From Anaerolineales bacterium UBA1136 (GTDB taxonomy: Bacteria; Chloroflexota; Anaerolineae; Anaerolineales; UBA11657): 6,646 bases of DNA. The stretch is from positions 4,676 to 11,321 of the forward strand of contig DCAJ01000052.1 of assembly GCA_002311455.1 (NCBI GenBank). The letters are read 5' to 3'. The position numbers were made by a program, and so were the translations under genes. A model generated the notes under the pieces. The model saw only the letters and a list, made by a program, of their open reading frames with translations. It did no database searches and was not told the origin of the DNA. Shown piece by piece: positions 1 through 6,111 of the stretch; position 1 is the stretch's first letter; each line of letters opens with the position of its first letter.

Positions 1-3000
1 GTAACATATGGAACAAATAATGAATTTGGATTTGATTATCTACGTGATAATATCGCTCATCGATTAGAAGATCGGCAGCAACGTAAGCTTCACTACTCCA
101 TAATTGATGAGGTGGACAATGTGCTGATTGATAGTGCACGTACTCCATTGATTATTTCTGGTCCGGCTCAACACGATCCGGAAATGTACATAGAGTTAGC
201 AAAAGTGGTGCGCAGACTTAAACCAGAGCACTATGAAATTGATGAGCGCTCTCGTACTATGTCTATTACAGACGCAGGATACGATAGGGTAGAAGAACTT
301 ATGGGTAAAACACTACGTGACCCGGCTAGTCCTGAAGATATAACTCCGGAGCAAGCTCAAATTCAATCTCATCTTGAACAAGCTATTCGTGCCGAATTTA
401 TTTTCAAGCGCAATAAGGATTACTTGGTTAGTGGTGGTCGAGTTGTAATAGTAGATGATTTTACTGGTCGCGTAATGCCTGGCCGTCGTTGGTCTGACGG
501 TTTGCATCAGGCGGTGGAGGCCAAAGAGGGTGTGGCAATTCAGGCCGAGAATGTTACATATGCCACCATAACGTTGCAAAACTATTTTCGGATGTATACG
601 AGACTATCTGGTATGTCTGGTACAGCTGTTACTGAAGCAGAAGAGTTCGACAAAATTTATCAGATTGATGTTGTTCCAATACCTACCCATTTGGATTTTC
701 GTGCTCGGGTCGATCCTGATTTAACTGAAATATTTTACAGGGAAAATGGTTCAAAATTCTCATATATTGCTAACGTCAAAGATCAAGACAATCCATTGCT
801 TTATCGACGCAAAGATTACGATGATCTAGTATTTCGTACTGAAGAGGCCAAATTGCGTGCTCTCACTCAGGAAGTGCTTGCTCGCCACGTATCGGGTCAA
901 CCAATGCTAATTGGCACCACTTCGGTGGAGTCGTCCGAGCGATTATCTATGCGTTTTAGATCTGACGAGTTAAGGAAAATAGCATTGGTATGGTTGTTGC
1001 GGGATACTTGGTTCGAGACAAATGAGCGTGAGGAAGATGGGCGTGCAGTACCGGAAATGGCAGACTTGAACTTACCCATTGATAAATTGAAGACATCACA
1101 TTTGAGGGCCTTGGGTAAGGATCTAAAAGTTCGATTGAATCCTACAACTCAAGATAATCTTGTACGTTTGTGCAATATTCTAGGATTGGAAGACATCCTA
1201 GCCAAGAATTTGCAATCTGTGCTAGAAACTGGTATATCGTGTCAGGTATTGAATGCCAAGAAGCATGATGAGGAGTCTCGGATAATAGCTCGCGCTGGCT
1301 CTCTAGGTGCAGTTACTATAGCAACAAACATGGCTGGACGCGGTGTAGATATAAAGCTAGGTGGAGAGATAGCGGAAGATACAATTGCAAATGTTAACCG
1401 AGTGCTTAAGCGGTCTGGCCAATCTGATGCATTCGATATGACGCATGAGGAACGTAACAAAACCCTTCAATTGCTATCTCATGATGATTATGGAATTTAT
1501 GTGGATGAAGTACAGACTTTTTTGAAGTATATGAAGGACGAGCAATTAGTAAGGGAATTAGGCGGATTGCACGTTGTTGGGTCTGAACGTCATGAAGCTC
1601 GTCGTATAGACAATCAGCTACGTGGGCGTGCTTCTAGGCAGGGTGATCCGGGATCAAGTAGGTTTTATCTGTCACTTGAAGATGAGCTAATGCGAAGGTT
1701 TGGCGGTGCCAACGTATCCAGTTTAATGGAGAAATTGAATATTGACGAGGCTATGCCTATAGAGCATGGGATAGTGAACAAGAGTATCGAACAATCACAA
1801 ACTCGAGTTGAGGGAGCTAATTTTGATGTGCGTAAGCATTTGTTGGAATATGATGACGTACTTAATGTGCAACGTACTAAGTTCTATGATCAGCGCGACC
1901 GAATCTTTAGTAAAGATGATCTGACTTCCGATGTTGCCGAAATGTTGGCCTCAGAAGTTCACCGAAGGATGACACTGTCCACTGAAGATGAGGAAGGATG
2001 GTGGCGTCTTTTGGCATGGCTTGACAATGTGCAGCCTACTATAGAGAGCAATGATGGTAGTCTATTCTTTTCATTTAGCATAGAGCTATTATTAGATTCA
2101 CTTGGGGAAACTGTTCCGAGTCTGGGTAATCTGTGGTTAGCACAAAAGGAATCAGATGGGATTGCGGATGTAGAGGACTGTATGAGAATTGTTGCAAAAG
2201 ATCGGAGCAATATAATTGAATTTTTGTTGGCAATGGCTCGTCGGGCTGCAGATCTTGCTCTGGAACGAATGCTCATGGCTTATAGTGCCGAGATAGACAA
2301 TCTGGAAGATCAGATTCCAAGATTTATTAGTGAAAAATGTGAACTTGCAGAAATGGCATTTGAAGGAGCTGAAATGGAGGCACGTGAGGGTGGACAGTCT
2401 ATCCATTTATCCCAGGTTGCTAAAACTATGTGCGAAATGTCTGGTGTTTCAATTCACTTTAGTCATTCAGAGATAGACGATTTATCGTTTGATAATTTGA
2501 AGGATGATGTGTGTAACCGCATTCAAGATAGAGTTGGTACAGATTTGTTGACAAAGTTTGTTCGTAAAGTCCAAAAACGTATTGGATTAGATATAGAAAT
2601 AGAAGTGCCGGTTTGGAATAAATTAAATTGGGAACATTGGCATGACGAAGTTGTTGAGATCTTATCGGAAGCTCAAAATGCTCGTATACAGACCCATATT
2701 AGTGACATTACACTTGTACTTGAAAAACAATTATCTAAACCAGAGGAACTTGTGCGGAGTGATTGGGGGCGCTTGATATTGGAAATGGCTTACAGTAAAG
2801 ATGTAGTGTTCCATGAAAAGAGCCGGCAGCGTCTGGTACGTATGGAGCAGCGATTTCCCTACGTATACCATGCAGCACAATTATTAGATGGAGAATCGCT
2901 GCAGAGCTTGACCGACCGCGTATTACAGCACCTTCAGACAGCCACAGAACAACTCAGAAGTGCGTGGGGTCAATTGGAGATACAACGATTACAATCTGAG

Positions 3001-3558
3001 AAATTGTCGAGTCTCAAACAACATACGGCTTTATTGGTACGCGACGAGCTTGGAGAAGAAGATTTCAATTCTGTGAAATCCAGTGATTTTGGATCCCTTT
3101 CTGGAAGCTTTCAGACCCGGGTATGTGCTGCTCTCGGGCGTGGTATAACTGTTGGGTTGTATCGACAGATTTTGCTTTCAATTAGTAGCCAGTTATGGGT
3201 CGATTACCTTACATCTATGGAAGCACTGAGGACGTCAGTTGGGCTAGAAGCTTATGCGCAGCGTGACCCCTTGATTGCATACAAGAGCCGGGCTTTTGAT
3301 TTATTTAGACAGCTGATTATTGACATGAAATCCTCTTTGGTTGCGCGAATGTTCACATCTACCCCCGTAGAACTCACGGGCATAAACACAGAAGGCATTG
3401 CTGATGATTCTCCAATTGCTCCTAAAGTATTGCGTCGCAACGATCCATGTTGGTGTGATAGTGGCAAGAAATTTAAAAATTGTCACATGAATAAATCTAA
3501 TGGTAGTGCCAATAAATCTCAACAACGCGGAAACCCAGAGATAGTTCAATCCAGGTAG
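1..3558 (+). CDS. secA: Preprotein translocase ATPase SecA, 5'-truncated by the window edge, with large insertions
   Basis: SecA is the cytoplasmic motor ATPase that drives unfolded preproteins through SecYEG. The frame is open from base 1 and begins inside the family motif YGTNNEFGFDYLRDN. About 173 N-terminal residues, including Walker A, are therefore missing; the GTG at 112 lies inside the DEVD motif and is not a start. Using window codon numbers, I see the Walker B/DEAD-type DEVD (36-39), ARTPLIISGP, QNYFRMY..LSGMSGTA, NMAGRGVDIKLGG (443-455), RGRASRQGDPGSSRFYLSLEDELMRRF (from 541), LLEYDDV (to 620), the scaffold-helix end W1066..MEALR..GLEAYAQRDP, and a C-terminal zinc-binding SEC-C motif (C1150, C1152, C1161, H1162; CxCx8CH) followed by a basic tail. 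The full protein should be ~1355 residues, against 901 in E. coli. Extra blocks lie at codons ~228-284 (~35 residues), ~321-410 (~90), ~455-520 (~30) and between 620 and 1066 (~300). No frameshift is seen and all visible motifs are intact, so it is probably functional. It stops at TAG 3556-3558. Confidence 0.98.
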   Translation, partial: VTYGTNNEFGFDYLRDNIAHRLEDRQQRKLHYSIIDEVDNVLIDSARTPLIISGPAQHDPEMYIELAKVVRRLKPEHYEIDERSRTMSITDAGYDRVEELMGKTLRDPASPEDITPEQAQIQSHLEQAIRAEFIFKRNKDYLVSGGRVVIVDDFTGRVMPGRRWSDGLHQAVEAKEGVAIQAENVTYATITLQNYFRMYTRLSGMSGTAVTEAEEFDKIYQIDVVPIPTHLDFRARVDPDLTEIFYRENGSKFSYIANVKDQDNPLLYRRKDYDDLVFRTEEAKLRALTQEVLARHVSGQPMLIGTTSVESSERLSMRFRSDELRKIALVWLLRDTWFETNEREEDGRAVPEMADLNLPIDKLKTSHLRALGKDLKVRLNPTTQDNLVRLCNILGLEDILAKNLQSVLETGISCQVLNAKKHDEESRIIARAGSLGAVTIATNMAGRGVDIKLGGEIAEDTIANVNRVLKRSGQSDAFDMTHEERNKTLQLLSHDDYGIYVDEVQTFLKYMKDEQLVRELGGLHVVGSERHEARRIDNQLRGRASRQGDPGSSRFYLSLEDELMRRFGGANVSSLMEKLNIDEAMPIEHGIVNKSIEQSQTRVEGANFDVRKHLLEYDDVLNVQRTKFYDQRDRIFSKDDLTSDVAEMLASEVHRRMTLSTEDEEGWWRLLAWLDNVQPTIESNDGSLFFSFSIELLLDSLGETVPSLGNLWLAQKESDGIADVEDCMRIVAKDRSNIIEFLLAMARRAADLALERMLMAYSAEIDNLEDQIPRFISEKCELAEMAFEGAEMEAREGGQSIHLSQVAKTMCEMSGVSIHFSHSEIDDLSFDNLKDDVCNRIQDRVGTDLLTKFVRKVQKRIGLDIEIEVPVWNKLNWEHWHDEVVEILSEAQNARIQTHISDITLVLEKQLSKPEELVRSDWGRLILEMAYSKDVVFHEKSRQRLVRMEQRFPYVYHAAQLLDGESLQSLTDRVLQHLQTATEQLRSAWGQLEIQRLQSEKLSSLKQHTALLVRDELGEEDFNSVKSSDFGSLSGSFQTRVCAALGRGITVGLYRQILLSISSQLWVDYLTSMEALRTSVGLEAYAQRDPLIAYKSRAFDLFRQLIIDMKSSLVARMFTSTPVELTGINTEGIADDSPIAPKVLRRNDPCWCDSGKKFKNCHMNKSNGSANKSQQRGNPEIVQSR

Positions 3559-3583
3559 GAATACTAAGATCTGGGTTGTTGTT
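3521..3583. repeat. Inverted repeat spanning the convergent secA/mutM ends
   Basis: AACCCAGA at 3532-3539 is perfectly complementary to TCTGGGTT at 3570-3577. An outer AACAAC/GTTGTT pairing (3521-3526 with 3578-3583) is separated from it by a 5-nt bulge on the left arm. The arms include the last secA codons and the first base of the mutM stop triplet, and the loop is 30 nt. A long loop and no uninterrupted T-tract make it a poor intrinsic terminator, although the + strand after it is T-rich. A weak bidirectional terminator is possible, because no other candidate lies in the 24-bp gap; chance is also possible. Confidence 0.35.
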
Positions 3584-4395
3584 TAGTCTTCTTTTGGAAT
3601 AGGTTGGCATGTCGGGCAATAGTAAGTTCCTCTTTGGGATACAGTGGTGCGAATAATTTTCGATCCGCATGTTTGACATGGCTTACCACTTTTGCCATAT
3701 ACACTAAAGTGGTATTGATGGTTTCCACCCTTATATACCCAATCAATGCTGGAACCATTGTGGCGTATTCCGTCACGAAGTACCTTCCGTAGATTCCGCC
3801 ATAGTTTTCGTGAGTCCGCTGACGATATCATATTACTCTGTGTAGTAGGGTGTAGTCCTGATAGATGGAGAGCTTCATCAGTATAAATATTTCCCATGCC
3901 AGCAAGGAAGTGTTGGTCTAAGAGAAGTGGCTTTAACATTCGCTTGTGTTTACTTAGCATTTGAAAAAACACTGAGTGAGTAAATTGTTTTGATAGGGGT
4001 TCTGGACCAAGATTTGATGTAATTTCCTCTGCTGATTTTACTAGATATACTCGCCCAAACTTGCGCACATCCGTAAAGCGCATTTCGTAGAAATTGTCAA
4101 AGGTTATTGTTGTGTGAGCATGCTTATCTATTTGTTCTTGTGGTGTGGCTATATATAAGTCTCCACTCATACGAAGATGTATTATCAGTACATCTGAGCT
4201 AAGTTGGAAAATGAGAAATTTGCCACGTCTCTTCAATTTAGTAATACTCTGTCCGCAAATTCTTTGCCTGAATTCAACTGGACATGGAGTATGTATATGA
4301 CGTGGCCATCCGGTGTGTACTTCTTGTATTGTACGACCTGTACAGGGAGCACGTAACTGTCGGACTCGAGTTTCCACCTCTGGTAGTTCGGGCAT
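3583..4395 (-). CDS. mutM: Formamidopyrimidine-DNA glycosylase (Fpg/MutM)
   Basis: Bifunctional base-excision-repair enzyme that removes 8-oxoguanine and formamidopyrimidines and nicks the abasic site by beta,delta-elimination. The 270 residues match the usual family length. The start is fixed by the N-terminal MPELPEVET: after Met removal Pro2 is the Schiff-base nucleophile and Glu3 the acid catalyst. Also visible are the conserved Lys59 in KRRGKF, the HLRMSG and DVRKFG segments that carry the void-filling residues (about M76, R111, F113), the helix-two-turn-helix region LLLDQHFLAGMGNIYTDEAL with Asn169, and a C-terminal zinc finger with C240, C243, C260, C263 (C-x2-C-x16-C-x2-C) and Arg255 in its hairpin. 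All catalytic residues are present, so I take it as active and as Fpg rather than Nei, which lacks this N-terminal wording. It starts 48 nt after the tRNA-Asn 3' end on the same strand. There is no convincing Shine-Dalgarno sequence before the ATG. Confidence 0.97.
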   Translation of the reverse strand: MPELPEVETRVRQLRAPCTGRTIQEVHTGWPRHIHTPCPVEFRQRICGQSITKLKRRGKFLIFQLSSDVLIIHLRMSGDLYIATPQEQIDKHAHTTITFDNFYEMRFTDVRKFGRVYLVKSAEEITSNLGPEPLSKQFTHSVFFQMLSKHKRMLKPLLLDQHFLAGMGNIYTDEALHLSGLHPTTQSNMISSADSRKLWRNLRKVLRDGIRHNGSSIDWVYKGGNHQYHFSVYGKSGKPCQTCGSKIIRTTVSQRGTYYCPTCQPIPKED

Positions 4396-4443
4396 TATAG
4401 GTATTGCATCTAAGTCTATGAAAACACTGTTTACTAGATAGAG

Positions 4444-4516
4444 CTCCTCGGCCAGGACTTGAACCTGGAACCAATCGGTTAACAGCCGATCGCTCTGCCA
4501 ATTGAGCTACCGAGGA
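4444..4516 (-). tRNA. tRNA-Asn (anticodon GTT)
   Basis: A full 73-nt cloverleaf can be drawn on the minus strand. The acceptor stem is TCCTCGG/CCGAGGA with discriminator G. The D stem is GCTC/GAGC, with a GG-containing D loop. The anticodon stem is ATCGG/CCGAT around loop CTGTTAA, giving anticodon GTT. The variable loop is 5 nt (TGGTT), and the T arm is CCAGG-TTCAAGT-CCTGG. All stems are perfectly paired. The 3' CCA is not encoded (CTC follows the discriminator), so it must be added by the CCA-adding enzyme. The G discriminator fits asparagine identity. Confidence 0.98.
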
Positions 4517-4526
4517 ATGCTTGGCG

Positions 4527-4556
4527 ATTATAGCTGGCGTATTAGCGCAATGTCAA
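4527..4556 (-). promoter_or_regulatory. Consensus sigma70-type promoter for tRNA-Asn (probably also mutM)
   Basis: Read on the minus strand, a perfect -35 TTGACA (4556-4551) and a perfect -10 TATAAT (4532-4527) are separated by 18 bp. The -10 ends 10 nt before the tRNA 5' end, so transcription would start around 4520 with only a few nt of leader. An AT-rich stretch lies upstream at about 4570-4590. The exact match to both hexamers and the placement suit a strong stable-RNA promoter. mutM probably reads through from it, since I find no terminator between the tRNA and mutM. Confidence 0.87.
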
Positions 4557-4594
4557 GGCTTGATTGGTTGGAGGTAATTATATTAAATGGAGTT

Positions 4595-4634
4595 CTGCCC
4601 TAGCATGGTTGCATCTGCAACCATGCTAGGGCAG
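4595..4634. repeat. Perfect 19-bp inverted repeat with 2-nt spacer at the 3' end of the DUF402 remnant
   Basis: Left arm CTGCCCTAGCATGGTTGCA (4595-4613), spacer TC, right arm its exact reverse complement (4616-4634). On the minus strand it covers the last codons of the DUF402 reading frame (…LAWLQMQPC) and its TAG stop (4602-4600). The hairpin would be very stable, but no T-tract follows it on either strand, so it is not a classic intrinsic terminator. It may still act as a factor-dependent or hairpin-only terminator, or as a 3'-end stabiliser, between the transporter operon and the tRNA promoter that begins about 40 bp further on. Confidence 0.9.
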
Positions 4635-5049
4635 CTAATGCATATGATCGTTCCTCAGTGGAAAGTCGTGTACAGCTGAATTCCTGTTGATCTAGCATCT
4701 GTTGCCTTCCGCCCGCATCTACCCACAAATCGGCCACCAAATCCACAGCATATATTTCTGTAACAAGACCTTTTCGGGCCTTGTTACGTTACAGTACCAA
4801 CCCTTTTTTGAGTAATCTAATCCAGATCGAATTTCATAAATTGAATGGTAACGATCGATATAAAACCATTCAGTGAAATAATCCCCTCGTTCGAGAATTC
4901 TGTACCTAGATCAAGTTTTTCTTGTAATTCAAATAATGCTGAATTATTATACAAGTATTTGTGTGTTTAACTAAGGTATCTATCAAACTCAGTATTGTGT
5001 CTCCGTTCAAATTCAATTTGTGGACTGTTATTGCGACCTCGATTATCAT
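4600..5049 (-). pseudogene. DUF402 (FomD/nucleotide-phosphatase-like) gene broken by two compensating frameshifts
   Basis: No long ORF exists here, but three successive minus-strand frames join into one protein of about 149 residues. Segment 1, from ATG 5049, gives 47 codons (MIIEVAITVHKLNLNGDTIL…YKKNLI), then TAG at 4908-4906. Segment 2, +1 shifted from 4907, reads RYRILERGDYFTEWFYIDR…, then GWYCNVTRPEK. Segment 3, shifted back, reads GLVTEIYAVDLVADLWVD…MLDQQEF…YALAALAWLQ to TAG 4602-4600. The order VTVHKL, GD-x-F-x-E-W-F-Y-x-D-R, GWYCNVTRP, DL-x-x-DLWV, LD-x-x-EF is what I recall of DUF402 proteins, some of which are metal-dependent nucleoside di/triphosphatases or the FomD hydrolase. The usual acidic LDEDEF reads LDQQEF here. 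The start lies 2 nt after the ATPase stop, implying operon membership. It is probably a decaying gene. Sequence error is possible at the second site, less so at the first. The substrate is unknown. Confidence 0.85.
4760..4787 (-). repeat. Hairpin enclosing the second frameshift site of the DUF402 remnant
   Basis: On the minus strand GTAACAAGGCC (4787-4777) pairs with GGTCTTGTTAC (4770-4760), giving 11 pairs including one G·U, with a 6-nt loop CGAAAA (4776-4771). The A4 run in the loop is where one missing base would restore the DUF402 frame. The structure lies inside coding sequence and has no T-tract after it, so I do not call it a terminator. Confidence 0.5.
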
Positions 5050-5051
5050 AG

Positions 5052-6095
5052 CTAGTCTTCTGCAATCCAGATAGCAGCATCTGCTGGTAGTTTCAGGTTT
5101 ATCTTGGCACCTACCTTTGGCAATATCGATGGAGTTGGCACTTCAAAGCTAAGTTGTAATCCATCAGAGATTTTTAACTTCAAATCGATTAGTGCGCCGC
5201 GAAAAGATATTTTAGTTACTATCCCAGACAATGTGCCTTGTTCCGAAATTTGTGCACCTCGCGGTCGTATAAGTATCCGCGGGCGTTCCATGAGTTCAGG
5301 AGGTTGTTGAGACATTGGTATCAAGATATTCTCTGCAATCATTACTCCATTGTTAGTATCTACAGATTCTTTGGAGGTTTCCAGAATATTAGTTAGCCCA
5401 AGGAAACGTGCTACGAATGTAGACGCTGGGCGGGTATAAATGTCCTGAGGACAATCTATTTGTATAAGTTGGCCAGCATTCATTATTGCTACACGATCGG
5501 CTATTGTAAAGGCTTCTTCTTGGTCATGAGTAACGTAGATAACAGTTTGTTCAAGATCGGTAAGGATTTGGCGTAACTCATTCAATAATTGCTCGCGCAA
5601 GTTACGGTCAAGTGACCCTAGTGGTTCATCTAGCATTAGCAAACGTGGTTTCGGTGCAATTGTGCGTGCGAGCGCCACTCGTTGTTGTTCTCCACCAGAA
5701 AGACTCAGTACATCTCTTTCTGCCAACTCTCTCATACCAACCATACTCAGAATTGAGCGTACTTGCTTTTTGATTTCTTCTGGTTCCATTCGAAGCTGCT
5801 GTAATCCGAATGCTACATTACCAAAAACGTTGCGGTGAGGGAAAAGGGCATTGTCCTGGAACATCAGGCCGAAATTGCGAAGATGTGCTGGGATACTGTT
5901 TAGTGAGATACCATCCCATCTAATATTACCTGTGTCAGGTGCTGTCAGACCACCTGTTATACTCAAAAGTGTAGATTTTCCACAGCCACTTGGGCCTAGT
6001 AGGGCAACAATTTCCCCTTTATCTACAGAGAATGAAATCTTATTCAGAGCCTCTATATTACCGAATGATTTTGAAACATCAATTATTTCGAGCAT
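5052..6095 (-). CDS. ABC importer ATP-binding protein with C-terminal TOBE domain (FbpC/PotA/CysA type)
   Basis: Cytoplasmic ATPase that powers solute import through its partner permease. All nucleotide-binding motifs are present: Walker A GPSGCGKST (34-42), Q-loop Q80 in FQDNALFPH, signature LSGGEQQR (132-139), Walker B LLMLDEP (152-158, catalytic E157), D-loop SLD (161-163), and H-loop H190 in YVTHDQEEA. Residues ~270-345, with LIRPRGAQI and VTKISFRGALIDLKL, look like a TOBE regulatory/accessory domain. The total of 347 residues is typical for ferric-iron, polyamine, sulfate or thiamine-type importers with this domain. It is too long for a bare ThiQ. The start ATG follows the permease stop by 16 nt, and MLEIIDVSKSFG is the expected N-terminus; no clear Shine-Dalgarno sequence precedes it. 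The DUF402 remnant follows 2 nt after its TAG. The substrate cannot be read from the ATPase; iron or thiamine-like is the best guess given the permease. Confidence 0.96.
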   Translation of the reverse strand: MLEIIDVSKSFGNIEALNKISFSVDKGEIVALLGPSGCGKSTLLSITGGLTAPDTGNIRWDGISLNSIPAHLRNFGLMFQDNALFPHRNVFGNVAFGLQQLRMEPEEIKKQVRSILSMVGMRELAERDVLSLSGGEQQRVALARTIAPKPRLLMLDEPLGSLDRNLREQLLNELRQILTDLEQTVIYVTHDQEEAFTIADRVAIMNAGQLIQIDCPQDIYTRPASTFVARFLGLTNILETSKESVDTNNGVMIAENILIPMSQQPPELMERPRILIRPRGAQISEQGTLSGIVTKISFRGALIDLKLKISDGLQLSFEVPTPSILPKVGAKINLKLPADAAIWIAED

Positions 6096-6111
6096 TGTTT
6101 ATACTTTACAA

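Noticed and set aside
112..114. GTG at 112 as the secA start codon
   Set aside because: It is the V of the DEVD motif; the frame is open to base 1 and conserved SecA sequence (YGTNNEFGFDYLRDN) precedes it.
4394..4399. TATAAT (minus strand) as a mutM promoter -10
   Set aside because: It overlaps the mutM ATG, so a transcript from it would start inside the gene and lack the essential N-terminal PELPE; no good -35 is spaced correctly.
4577..4582. Second TATAAT (minus strand) upstream of the tRNA promoter
   Set aside because: No -35-like hexamer at 16-19 bp; the perfect promoter at 4527-4556 explains the tRNA better.
4803..4809. A AAA AAG slippery heptamer (minus strand) in the DUF402 remnant as a dnaX-like programmed -1 frameshift
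   Set aside because: A -1 slip here reaches TAA (4791-4789) after four codons, whereas the unslipped frame goes on to encode the family motif WYCNVTRP. The real frame change must be further downstream.
4842..4872. 8-bp inverted repeat TGAATGGT/ACCATTCA as an operator or terminator
   Set aside because: It lies in the middle of DUF402 coding sequence (EWFYIDRYHS region), has a 15-nt loop and no T-tract; probably incidental.
4921..4956. CTTGTA…TACAAG hairpin as the terminator of the transporter operon
   Set aside because: It falls inside the DUF402 N-terminal coding segment, has an interrupted stem, and is followed by an A-run, not a T-run, on the minus strand.
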